Shown here: piece after piece, positions 26,878-35,291 of the stretch
Layout of the letters: the number at the start of each line of letters is the position of its first letter
Position numbering within the stretch: position 1 is the first letter of the stretch
DNA from: Granulosicoccus sp965214025
GTDB lineage: Bacteria; Pseudomonadota; Gammaproteobacteria; Granulosicoccales; Granulosicoccaceae
Assembly: GCA_965214025.1 (NCBI GenBank)
Contig: CBDCAW010000034.1
Span: forward strand, 75,711-139,710
DNA: 64,000 nt
Direction: 5' to 3'
The notes under the pieces: generated by a model
Told to the model about the DNA's origin: nothing
The model's database searches: none
The model's input: the letters and a program-made list of their open reading frames with translations, nothing else
Translations under genes and position numbers: made by a program

Positions 26878-27858
26878 CTAGGGATTACCAGGAAGTTCTT
26901 CATCGAACACCCTTTGATAGAGCTCTGCGATGAGCGCGCGTTCGGCCGGATCGCACTTGTTCAGGAAGGTCAGTTCGAATGCGGCGGCCTTGTCGTTGAA
27001 GAAGGTGAGGTTCTGCGTCCACGAGATCACCGTGCGCGGGCTCATCACCGTGGCCAGATCGCCGTTGGCGAAGGCAACGCGTGTCAGGTTCGCCAGCGAC
27101 ACCATGCGTTCGGCCAGAAGCTTGCCTTCCTCGTTCTGCAGATGCTTCGCCTTGGCCAGCACCACGGCGGCCTCATGCTCGGGCGGCAGATAGTTCAGGA
27201 TGGTCGTGATGTTCCAGCGGTCCATCTGTGCCTGGTTGATCTGCTGGGTGCCGTGATACAGGCCGGTGGTATCGCCCAGCCCCACCGTGTTGGCGGTGGC
27301 GAAGAAACGAAACGCGGGGTGCGGCTTCAGCACACGGCTCTGATCGAGCAGCGTCAGCTGACCGGCAGATTCAAGCACCCGTTGAATCACGAACATCACA
27401 TCCGGCCGCCCTGCATCGTACTCGTCGAACACCAGGGCGACGTTGCGCTGATACGCCCAGGGCAGGATACCGTCGACGAACTCGGTGACCTGCTGGCCCT
27501 CACGCAACACGATCGCATCCTTGCCGATCAGATCGATTCGGCTCACATGGCTGTCGAGGTTGATGCGCAGGCACGGCCAGTTGAGCTTCGAGGCCACCTG
27601 CTCGATGTGAGTGGACTTGCCCGTGCCGTGAAAGCCTGTGACCAGCACCCGCCAGTCGTTGGCGAAGCCGGACAGGATGGCCATCGTGGTGCGTTCATCG
27701 AACAGGTAGTCCGGGTCTTCGGACGGCACACGCTCGGTGCGTTCCGAATAGGCCGGCACCATCAGATCGTTGTCGAAACCAAAGAGGTCTCGGACCGAGA
27801 CGGTGATGTCGGGCGAGGGGCTGTCGACCGAGGCTTGGGAGCGGGTCTGGTCTAGCAT
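26878..27858 (-). CDS. cobS: CobS-like AAA+ ATPase
   Basis: A 326-residue AAA+ protein. An N-terminal segment (DITVSVRDLFGFDNDLMVP) is typical of CobS. Walker A is VTGFHGTGKSTHIEQ, Walker B is VALVFDEYDAGRPDV, sensor 1 is FRFFATANTVGLGD, and the arginine finger region is NQAQMDRWN. It forms hexameric rings with its VWA partner in the known cobaltochelatase and shares the MoxR clade with other metal-insertion and maturation ATPases. It is directly upstream of the CobT-like gene, with an eight-base gap, and separated from the EF-G gene by about 150 bases that include that gene's terminator. Confidence 0.88.
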   Translation of the reverse strand: MLDQTRSQASVDSPSPDITVSVRDLFGFDNDLMVPAYSERTERVPSEDPDYLFDERTTMAILSGFANDWRVLVTGFHGTGKSTHIEQVASKLNWPCLRINLDSHVSRIDLIGKDAIVLREGQQVTEFVDGILPWAYQRNVALVFDEYDAGRPDVMFVIQRVLESAGQLTLLDQSRVLKPHPAFRFFATANTVGLGDTTGLYHGTQQINQAQMDRWNITTILNYLPPEHEAAVVLAKAKHLQNEEGKLLAERMVSLANLTRVAFANGDLATVMSPRTVISWTQNLTFFNDKAAAFELTFLNKCDPAERALIAELYQRVFDEELPGNP

Positions 27859-27922
27859 GTTACGAAGGGCACGGTTACGAAGAGATGTCTACGAAAACCA
27901 CTATCGTACACGGCCCCAAACG

Positions 27923-27957
27923 TAAAAAGGCGCCCATCGCGCGTGACGATGGGCGCC
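27923..27957 (-). terminator. Rho-independent terminator of the EF-G gene
   Basis: An 11-base-pair perfect stem (GGCGCCCATCG / CGATGGGCGCC, 27929-27957) around a seven-base loop. Read on the minus strand it is followed by TTTTT, so it ends transcription arriving from the EF-G gene, whose stop codon is 50 bases upstream. Confidence 0.9.
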
Positions 27958-28007
27958 TCTGTAAATACCCGGCTACGCAGTGGCCGGGCCGGCGATCGGA
28001 GTTGCCG

Positions 28008-30095
28008 TCAGGCCGCGTTCTTGCGTCGCTCCTGCGCTTCTTTGATAACGACATCCGCCACGTTCTTGGGGCATGGCAAGTAGTGCGAGAACTCCATCGA
28101 GAACTGGCCACGCCCGGAGGTCATGGTGCGCAGATCACCGATATAGCCGAACATCTCGGCCAGTGGCACGTCCGCCTTGATGCGAACGCCGGTGGGGCCC
28201 GGCTCCTGCGACTTGATCATGCCGCGACGACGGTTCAGGTCACCGATCACGTCACCGACGTGATCGTCAGGTGTAAACACATCCACCTTCATGACCGGCT
28301 CGATGAGCTGCGGACCGGCCTTCGGGATGGACTGACGGTAGGCACCCTTGGCAGCGATCTCGAACGCCAGCGCGGACGAGTCGACCGCGTGAAAGGCGCC
28401 ATCGTTCAACACGACGCGGAAGTCGAGCAGCGGATAGCCTGCAAGCACCCCTTCATCCATCATCTGCTTGAAGCCCTTCTCGACCGCTGGCCAGTACTCA
28501 CGCGGCACGTTGCCACCTGTGACCTTCGACTCGAATTCGAAACCACTACCCGGCTCGCCCGGCTCGATGGTGTAATCGATGCGGCCGTACTGACCCGAAC
28601 CACCCGACTGCTTCTTGTGCGTGTAGGTGTCTTCGGTGGGCTGGGTGATGGTCTCACGATAGGCCACCTGCGGCTTGCCCACCTCCACTTCCACGTGGTG
28701 CGTGCGTTTCAGGATGTCGATCTTGATGTCGAGATGCAGCTCACCCATGCCCATCAGGATGGTCTCCCCGCTTTCCTCGTCGGTCATGACACGGAATGAC
28801 GGATCTTCCGCGACCATCTTGCCGATCGCGATGCCGAGCTTTTCGCTGCCGGCCTTGTCTTTCGGCGCCACGGCGATCGAGATGACCGGATCGGGGAACA
28901 CCATGGGCTCCAGCGTGGCCGGATTCTTCGGATCGGCCAGGGTATGACCGGTCTGCACATTCTTCATTCCGAGCACGGCAACGATATCGCCCGCCTGCGC
29001 CGTGTCGAGTTCCTGACGCGTGTCTGCGTGCATCTCCACGATGCGGCCGATGCGCTCCGTCTTGCCGGTGAAGGTGTTCAACACGGTATCGCCCTTGTTG
29101 ATCTTGCCCGAATAGATACGCAGGAACGTCAGCGCACCGTAACGGTCGTCCATGATCTTGAAGGCCAGCGCGCGCAACGGCCTGGTCGGGTCGACGATGG
29201 CGAATTCGCCGGTCTCGTTACCTTCCAGGTCGACCTCGGGCTGCGGCACCACTTCCGTGGGACTGGGCAGGTAATCGACGACGCCGTCGAGCACGTTCTG
29301 GATGCCCTTGTTCTTGAATGCCGAGCCGCAGAACGTGGGAAACCACTCGAGCGCGATGGTGCCCTTGCGGATGCACTTCTTCAGCGTGGCGACGTCCGGA
29401 ATGACGCCCTCGAAGTACTTTTCCATGGCCTCGTCGTCCATTTCCAGAGCGGTTTCGACCAGCTCTTCACGCCACTTGGCAACGTCATCGACCATGTCGG
29501 CCGGAACGTCTTCGATGGAGAAGGCAGTCGGATCGCCGGTTTCATCCCAGATGTAGGCTTTCTCCTCGAGCAGGTCCACCACACCCTTGAAACCCTCCTC
29601 GGTGCCGATCGGCAGCACCATGACCAGCGGGCGCGCCGCCAGTACGTCCTTCACCTGCTGCACCACGCGGTAGAAGTCGGCACCCATGCGATCGAGCTTG
29701 TTGACGAAGATCACGCGTGCGACTTCCGACTCGTTGGCATAGCGCCAGTTCGTCTCGGACTGGGGCTCGACACCGCCGGAGCCACAGAACACGCCCACGC
29801 CGCCATCGAGCACTTTCAGCGATCGATACACTTCGATGGTGAAATCGACGTGGCCGGGGGTGTCGATGATGTTCAGGCGGTGCCCGTCCCATTCACAACT
29901 GGTGGCAGCGGACTGGATCGTGATGCCACGCTCCTGTTCCTGCTCCATGAAGTCGGTGGTGGCTGCGCCGTCATGCACTTCGCCGGTCTTGTGGATCTTG
30001 CCGGTCAGTTTCAGTACACGCTCGGTGGTGGTGGTCTTACCGGCGTCCACATGGGCAAAGATGCCGATGTTGCGATAGTGCGAAAGATCAGTCAT
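28008..30095 (-). CDS. fusA: Translation elongation factor G paralogue (EF-G2/FusA2-like)
   Basis: A 695-residue GTPase with the full EF-G layout. G1 is AHVDAGKTTTTE, switch I ends QERGITIQSAAT, G3 is DTPGHVDFT, and G4 is VNKLDRMGADFY. Domains II to V follow, including the GELHLDI strand and the SGRGQFSMEF C-terminus. EF-G moves tRNAs and mRNA through the ribosome or helps recycle it. The stretch GGVGVFCGSGGVEPQSETNW differs from the canonical AVGGVEPQSETVWRQ and is characteristic of the second EF-G copy seen in pseudomonads and others. It also stands alone rather than with rpsL, rpsG and tuf, so it is most likely a paralogue. The start at ATG 30095 is given by TDLSHYRNIGIFAHVD. Confidence 0.93.
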   Translation of the reverse strand: MTDLSHYRNIGIFAHVDAGKTTTTERVLKLTGKIHKTGEVHDGAATTDFMEQEQERGITIQSAATSCEWDGHRLNIIDTPGHVDFTIEVYRSLKVLDGGVGVFCGSGGVEPQSETNWRYANESEVARVIFVNKLDRMGADFYRVVQQVKDVLAARPLVMVLPIGTEEGFKGVVDLLEEKAYIWDETGDPTAFSIEDVPADMVDDVAKWREELVETALEMDDEAMEKYFEGVIPDVATLKKCIRKGTIALEWFPTFCGSAFKNKGIQNVLDGVVDYLPSPTEVVPQPEVDLEGNETGEFAIVDPTRPLRALAFKIMDDRYGALTFLRIYSGKINKGDTVLNTFTGKTERIGRIVEMHADTRQELDTAQAGDIVAVLGMKNVQTGHTLADPKNPATLEPMVFPDPVISIAVAPKDKAGSEKLGIAIGKMVAEDPSFRVMTDEESGETILMGMGELHLDIKIDILKRTHHVEVEVGKPQVAYRETITQPTEDTYTHKKQSGGSGQYGRIDYTIEPGEPGSGFEFESKVTGGNVPREYWPAVEKGFKQMMDEGVLAGYPLLDFRVVLNDGAFHAVDSSALAFEIAAKGAYRQSIPKAGPQLIEPVMKVDVFTPDDHVGDVIGDLNRRRGMIKSQEPGPTGVRIKADVPLAEMFGYIGDLRTMTSGRGQFSMEFSHYLPCPKNVADVVIKEAQERRKNAA

Positions 30096-30460
30096 TGTCC
30101 GTACTCTTGCTCGGTACTCGTGAAGAAGAAACAGGCCCCGCGATGAAGCCGGGGCACGCCGGGGTGCCGGCTGCGGTAAACCCGCAATTGTACGGTAGTT
30201 TGGGGCTGCGGGGCCACTAGTCAATAGCGCGACGTACCGGGCACCGGCAGCTCGCCCTGCCGGGCACGAGGCTCATCGGGGTGAACTTTTCCCGCTCCGG
30301 ACCCTCACACCGCGCAAGGCGACGACCAGTGCGCAGAATTGCATTGATAACAGCATTGCAAGGCGTCGGCGGAACGCCAGCGGTTTATAATCAAGATCGT
30401 ATGGCGCCGCGAAGCCAGTGCACTGTAAGGCCCCCGGAATCATCGCGAAGACTGACGTTC
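30096..30460. other. Intergenic region between divergent genes; promoter-like TATAAT
   Basis: About 365 bases between the leftward EF-G gene and the rightward ATP-grasp gene. A consensus -10 hexamer TATAAT is at 30386-30391, oriented for the rightward genes; no good -35 is seen at the standard spacing. The frame of the ATP-grasp gene is open back to 30281, but that part is Arg/Ser-rich and unlike its family. No RNA gene or repeat recognised. Confidence 0.4.
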
Positions 30461-32260
30461 ATGCACATCACCGTCCTCATGGTACTGACCTACATCGCCA
30501 GTTGCGTTAGGGTCGGTGCTGCCCCATGGAAGTACTTCCAGCTCAACGCCCGGTATTTTTCCGGTGAGCAGGGCATCTTCTCCAAGATCGCCATCGACCA
30601 GCTGATTCCCGAGCGCTGGCGGCTCGATCAGTCCTACGATGGGGAAAGCCTGACGCCACAGAACTTTCCGGTGTTCCTCAAGCCCGAGTGGGGGCAGAAC
30701 GCGCACGGCATCTTCCGGGCCGATTCAGGTGCCGATCTGGTGCGACTGCGCAGCCGGTTGCGAACCGATCCGCAACGCTACATCTTGCAGGAAGCCGCGC
30801 CCGGTAGCCGCGAATTCGAGATATTCAGCATCGATGCCCATGGTGCAGGGCGTCGGCAGGCCGCCAATGTCCTTGCCACCGCCGACGTGGTCACCGTCAC
30901 CGAAGCGGTGAATGGACGTGAGGCATTCCCGATCAACAGCAAGTACAACAGCGATACGCGCTATACCGACATCACCCGAAGTTTCTCCAACGAGGAGCTC
31001 GGCACATTGGCATCGTACCTGCGCGAGATCGGGCGTTTCGGCATTGCCCGCATGAGTGTACGGGCGGATTCGCGTCAGGCCCTGCTCGCCGGCGACTTCC
31101 ACGTCATCGAGATCAACCTGTTCCTGCCCATGCCGATCAACCTGCTGGACGCCGATTGCACCTGGCCTGAAAAGTGGCGTTTCATCCGCACCGCCATGAT
31201 GTCGCTGGCTCTCGCCACCCCGCGCCATCACGCCCATTGCACGGCCACCGGCCATCTTCACGCGCATGATGCTGTACGGGCGTGGCAAGCAACGTTCGGC
31301 GGCGCCGACGAAACGATCGGAGTCACGTCGGAGCGCGCGCCGCAGCGTGTCGTGAGAGCGCTGAAGGCACGCCTTTACCGCTGGATCAGCGAGCGGTACA
31401 TGCCCGGCTGCAGCAACTACAATTCGCTGAAAACGCGCAAGGCCAGCCGCTCGAAGAAGCAGGCACGCGACATGTTCGAGCGCCATGGTTTTCCCCACGC
31501 ACGGGGGCGCATCTTCTACAGCCCGTTCAGCGCCTTTCGGCATGCGCGCGAGCTCGGCTTTCCGCTGGTGATCAAGCCGAACGTCAGCGGATTCTCACGC
31601 GGCAGCCATTTTCCCATACGCAACAATGCCGAGCTCTGGCGGGCAGCGCTATGGGTGAAGGTGTGGTGGCCGAGCAGCGTGATCGAGCAATACCTGGAAG
31701 GGGCCAACTACCGGGTACTGGCCACTCAGGATGAGATCGTCTCGGTGATTCGTCGCTACCCGCCGTTCATCGACGGCAACGGCGAGGATTCCATCGGCGC
31801 ATTGATCGATGCGGAGAACAGCACGCGAGTTCGCATGGGCCTTCCGCCCACCATTCACACCATCGAGAAATCCCCCGCGGTGCTGGCGTGGCTGGGCAGG
31901 CAGGGCCGCGATCTGAACACGGTACCGGCAGCCGGTGAACGGGTCACCCTGTTCAACCGCATTGCCCTGGCACCGGGTGGTGTGGTCGAAACCGTCACGC
32001 TGGAGGCACTGCCGGATGCCAACCGGCAGCTCTTCATCGACGTGGTCAAGGCGTTCGATGCCACGCTGTTCGGAATCGATGCGATCTTCGAGCACGGGAT
32101 CGAGTCGGACTACCGCGAGCAGAAATGCATCCTGCTGGAAGTCAATTCCCGCCCGTATACACGCATGCACAGCAAGCCGAGGTTCGGTGAAGTGCCGGAT
32201 CTCGATGATTTCTATGCACGCATGGATGCCATGCAGGTAGCAGACACCGACACCTTCTGA
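30461..32260 (+). CDS. Tandem ATP-grasp protein (RimK/cyanophycin synthetase-like)
   Basis: About 599 residues containing what look like two ATP-grasp halves. The first, about residues 25-250, has QNFPVFLKPEWGQNAHGIF, ILQEAAPGSREFEIF and FHVIEINLFLPMP. The second, about 320-590, begins with the segment SNYNSLKTRKASRSKKQARDM, of which the helix leading into the fold is visible, then LGFPLVIKPNVSGFSRGSHF, VIEQYLEGANYRVLA and CILLEVNSRPYTRM, close to cyanophycin synthetase and glutamate ligases. A product with amide bonds between amino acids is likely. The ATG at 30461 is the first good start. Its stop overlaps by one base (TGATG) the start of an MFS transporter, suggesting that what it makes is exported or its substrate imported. 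Confidence 0.75.
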   Translation: MHITVLMVLTYIASCVRVGAAPWKYFQLNARYFSGEQGIFSKIAIDQLIPERWRLDQSYDGESLTPQNFPVFLKPEWGQNAHGIFRADSGADLVRLRSRLRTDPQRYILQEAAPGSREFEIFSIDAHGAGRRQAANVLATADVVTVTEAVNGREAFPINSKYNSDTRYTDITRSFSNEELGTLASYLREIGRFGIARMSVRADSRQALLAGDFHVIEINLFLPMPINLLDADCTWPEKWRFIRTAMMSLALATPRHHAHCTATGHLHAHDAVRAWQATFGGADETIGVTSERAPQRVVRALKARLYRWISERYMPGCSNYNSLKTRKASRSKKQARDMFERHGFPHARGRIFYSPFSAFRHARELGFPLVIKPNVSGFSRGSHFPIRNNAELWRAALWVKVWWPSSVIEQYLEGANYRVLATQDEIVSVIRRYPPFIDGNGEDSIGALIDAENSTRVRMGLPPTIHTIEKSPAVLAWLGRQGRDLNTVPAAGERVTLFNRIALAPGGVVETVTLEALPDANRQLFIDVVKAFDATLFGIDAIFEHGIESDYREQKCILLEVNSRPYTRMHSKPRFGEVPDLDDFYARMDAMQVADTDTF

Positions 32261-33762
32261 TGCGGCCGATGCGGCGACCGCCCGCGCTTTACCAGTTCCT
32301 GGGCGCCCACTCGCTACTGATCGGCCTGCTGCCGTTCTTCCTGCCCGTGTACCTGTGGGGCCAGGGTTTCTCGCTGAGCGCACTGTCGGTACTCATCGGA
32401 GTATCAGGCTTGTCTTTCTGCGCGGCGCTGGGTGTCTGGCAGGTGGCTGCCCGGCGCTGGTCGCTGGCGACGCTGATGGCGGCGAGCTTCGGCATGGAAA
32501 TCGCGCTGGTGGCACTCGTGGCGATGATCGGTGACGAGCCCGCCGCCGCCGTACTGCTGGGTGCCGCCAACGGCTACTACAATGCCTTCTTCTGGACCAC
32601 CCAGCGAACGCTGTTCGCGCAAGGGCTGGGCGACAACGATGCCGGGCGCCAATACGGCAATTTTCAGCTGTTCGTCACCGTGTTCCTGAAGGCTGGCATT
32701 CTGTTCGGCGGTCTGCTGCTCGATGCCGGCGGAATCGTCTGGTTGCTGCTGTTGTCGATGGCCGTGTCCGCTGTGTGCTGCCTCTGGTTCTGGCGCACAT
32801 TGCCGGCTCAGACGCTGTGCGCCGAAACAGGTCACGAGGCCCGGATGACGCCTGAAGTGACGCCTGAAGTGACGCCTGAAGTGACGCCTGAAGTGACGTC
32901 CGGTGTGACGTCCGGTGTGACGTCCGGTGTGACGCCCGGTGTGACGCCCGGTGTGACGTCCGGTGTGACGTCCGGTGTGACGCCCGGTGTGACGCCCGGT
33001 GTGACGCCCGGTGTGACGTCCGGTGTGACGCCCGGTGTGACGCCCGGTGTGACGCCCGGTGTGACGCCCGAAGTGACGCCCGAAGTGACGCCCGGTGTGA
33101 CGCCCGGTGTGACGCCCGGTGTGACGCCCGGTGTGACGCCCGAAGTGACGCCCGGTGTGACGTCAAGGAACACTCCCGAAATGTCGCTCCGACGCAGCCA
33201 CGGTTTCAGCGATGCAAAGGGTTCCAGGCCTGTATTTATTGTCGATGGCCTGTTCCTGTTCCTGGAAAGCCATTTCTGGACATTATCGCTGTTTCTGGTG
33301 GTGCGGGAAGACTACTCTCGTCTGGGCCTCGCGGTGATCATGCTGGCCCTGGTATTCGCCGTGTTGTTCTACCTGCTCAAGAACATCATCGATCGGTTCA
33401 GCGGCAGCCATATCTACGTGGCCGCCACCGTGCTCTATGTGCTCTCCTGGGCACTGCGCGCCGTGCTCGACGACGAGGCATCGACCACTGTGCTGCTGAG
33501 CCTGCTGATCGTGATCACCTTCTGCTCATCCTTCTTTCGGCTGGCGTTCAACAAGCGCTTCTTCGATCACGCACGCCGGTATCAGGGCGTGAGCTACCTG
33601 CTCGTGAAGAGTTATCTGTCACAGTGGTGGCTGGGCATCGGCTTCCTGCTGGTCGCGGCGGCGCTGGCGCTCGGCCAGCCTGCCTACACGAGTGCGTTGA
33701 TGCTCGGCTACGTACTGGCGGCCCTGCTCTGCCCCGTGTATCTCTGCTACAGGCCCGCCTGA
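32260..33762 (+). CDS. MFS-type transporter with a long VTPG repeat in the central loop
   Basis: A 500-residue membrane protein. Residues about 10-190 form six hydrophobic helices (HSLLIGLLPFFLPVYLWGQG onward) and residues about 325-500 form six more, an MFS arrangement, though motif A is not clear. Between them, residues 196-303 are 27 tandem copies of the four-residue unit V-T-(P/S)-(G/E), where most transporters have a 30-60 residue cytoplasmic loop. Helix content on both sides is intact, so the repeat is a tolerated or useful insertion. It overlaps the tandem ATP-grasp gene by one base; an exporter for the ligase product is the natural guess. Family not recognised beyond MFS. Confidence 0.72.
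   Translation: MRPMRRPPALYQFLGAHSLLIGLLPFFLPVYLWGQGFSLSALSVLIGVSGLSFCAALGVWQVAARRWSLATLMAASFGMEIALVALVAMIGDEPAAAVLLGAANGYYNAFFWTTQRTLFAQGLGDNDAGRQYGNFQLFVTVFLKAGILFGGLLLDAGGIVWLLLLSMAVSAVCCLWFWRTLPAQTLCAETGHEARMTPEVTPEVTPEVTPEVTSGVTSGVTSGVTPGVTPGVTSGVTSGVTPGVTPGVTPGVTSGVTPGVTPGVTPGVTPEVTPEVTPGVTPGVTPGVTPGVTPEVTPGVTSRNTPEMSLRRSHGFSDAKGSRPVFIVDGLFLFLESHFWTLSLFLVVREDYSRLGLAVIMLALVFAVLFYLLKNIIDRFSGSHIYVAATVLYVLSWALRAVLDDEASTTVLLSLLIVITFCSSFFRLAFNKRFFDHARRYQGVSYLLVKSYLSQWWLGIGFLLVAAALALGQPAYTSALMLGYVLAALLCPVYLCYRPA
32845..33168. repeat. 27-copy 12-base tandem repeat coding V-T-P-G
   Basis: Twelve-base units of GTGACG followed by CCCGGT, TCCGGT, CCCGAA or CCTGAA, in frame with the transporter gene. 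Variation is confined to a few positions and grouped in blocks, as expected from unequal exchange or slippage. The complement of GTGACGCCCGGT also reads V-T-P-G in one frame (GTC ACA CCG GGC), so the opposite strand is open across the whole array and codes nearly the same peptide. Confidence 0.95.
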
Positions 33763-33803
33763 GCCACATGCTATCCTCGGACGGTGCATGACGGACAAGA
33801 CAA

Positions 33804-35291
33804 GTGGATCACATGAGCGGCGAGTACCTGACACCTGCAGCATCCGACAGTCAGTCGTTCACGGATGCCCGCGCCGCCGTTGAGCGCCTGATCGAACTCT
33901 ACGGCACGAGCACGCACTTCCTGCGCAACGCGTTCCGTCGGTATCTGGAGAACGATATCGATGAAGGCTCCTACCGGGCGTTCTACCCGCAGGTGCTGAT
34001 TCGCAGTGACACCTACGCGCGTGGCGATTCACGGCTGGCCTACGGCCATATCGACAGGCCTGGTGTCTATGCCACGACGATCACCCAGCCGCGCCTGTTC
34101 GCCAATTACCTGCAGCACCAGTTCGAACTGCTGATGCAGAACCATGGCCAGCCGGTGGAAATCCGTGAATCCGAGGTGTCCATTCCGTTGCACTTCGCTC
34201 TCGAGGTCGGCTCGCCGCTCGCCGTGCAGAGGCCGAAGACGCTGAAGCGTGCGCTGCGCGAAGTCTTCGACGTGCCCGACATCGCGTTCGTGAACGACTA
34301 CATCGTCAACGGCACCTACGAACCGGCTCCGGGCCTGCCGATCCCACTGGCCCCGTTCCCCGCCCAGCGGGTCGACTACTCGGTGCACCGCCTGGTGCAC
34401 TACTCCGCCACGGCTCCCGAGCACTTCCAGAACTTCGTGCTGTTCACGAACTACCCGTTCTACATGGACGAGTTCTGCCGCATCGCTCGGGAAATGATGG
34501 CCAGCGGCGATTCGATCTACGACAGTTTCGTCGAGCCGGGCAACGTGATCACCCGGAACGGCGAGAGCGAGCCATCCGAAGGCCGGCCACCGGCACGGGC
34601 TCCACAGATGCCGGCCTATCACCTGACCGCGGGCGATGCGCGCGGTATCACCTTGATCAATATCGGCGTCGGCCCCTCGAATGCCAAGACGATCACGGAC
34701 CACGTGGCGGTACTGCGCCCGCACGCGTGGCTGATGCTCGGCCACTGTGCCGGCCTGCGCAACACACAGGAGCTGGGAGACTACGTATTGGCGCATGCCT
34801 ACGTACGCGAAGACAAGGTGCTCGACAACGACATTCCCGTCTGGGTACCGATACCGGCGCTGGCCGAGGTGCAGCAAGCCCTGGAGACGGCCGTAGCCGA
34901 AGTGACCGGCCTGTCGGGCTTTGACCTCAAGAAGATCATGCGCACCGGCACGGTGGCGTCGGTCGACAACCGTAACTGGGAATTGCAGGACCAGCGCGAG
35001 CCGGTGCGTCGCTTGTCCCAGTCACGCGCCGTGGCGCTCGACATGGAGTCGGCCACCATTGCAGCCAACGGTTTCAGGTTACGGGTGCCGTACGGTACCC
35101 TGCTCTGCGTATCCGACAAGCCGCTGCAGGGCGAGCTGAAATTGCCGGGCATGGCCTCCGAGTTCTACCAGAATCAGGTGGAACAGCATCTTCGAATCGG
35201 CCTTCTGGCGATGCAGAAACTAGCCGAAATGCCACCGGAAAGGCTGCACTCGCGCAAGCTCAGAAGCTTCTTCGAAACTGCGTTCCAGTAG
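33804..35291 (+). CDS. amn: AMP nucleosidase
   Basis: A 495-residue enzyme hydrolysing AMP to adenine and ribose 5-phosphate, used to control adenylate pools. The length fits the Amn family. The N-terminal regulatory half includes FRRYLENDIDEGSYRAFYPQ and YAHIDRPG-like residues (YGHIDRPGVYATT). The C-terminal half is a nucleoside-phosphorylase fold with INIGVGPSNAKTITDHVAV, MLGHCAGLRNTQELGDYV, and the catalytic-site region AVALDMESATIAANGFR with the downstream LCVSDKPLQGELKLPG. The annotated start is GTG 33804; an ATG at 33813 is equally possible. The last 32 bases overlap the convergent carboxypeptidase gene. Confidence 0.93.
   Translation: MDHMSGEYLTPAASDSQSFTDARAAVERLIELYGTSTHFLRNAFRRYLENDIDEGSYRAFYPQVLIRSDTYARGDSRLAYGHIDRPGVYATTITQPRLFANYLQHQFELLMQNHGQPVEIRESEVSIPLHFALEVGSPLAVQRPKTLKRALREVFDVPDIAFVNDYIVNGTYEPAPGLPIPLAPFPAQRVDYSVHRLVHYSATAPEHFQNFVLFTNYPFYMDEFCRIAREMMASGDSIYDSFVEPGNVITRNGESEPSEGRPPARAPQMPAYHLTAGDARGITLINIGVGPSNAKTITDHVAVLRPHAWLMLGHCAGLRNTQELGDYVLAHAYVREDKVLDNDIPVWVPIPALAEVQQALETAVAEVTGLSGFDLKKIMRTGTVASVDNRNWELQDQREPVRRLSQSRAVALDMESATIAANGFRLRVPYGTLLCVSDKPLQGELKLPGMASEFYQNQVEQHLRIGLLAMQKLAEMPPERLHSRKLRSFFETAFQ

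Noticed and set aside
32845..33168. CRISPR array
   Set aside because: Period of 12 bases with no spacers; it is an in-frame tandem coding repeat.
32832..33173. Minus-strand VTPG-repeat frame as a separate protein gene
   Set aside because: It consists only of the repeat plus a few residues, with no ribosome-binding site. It exists because the repeat unit codes the same peptide on both strands.
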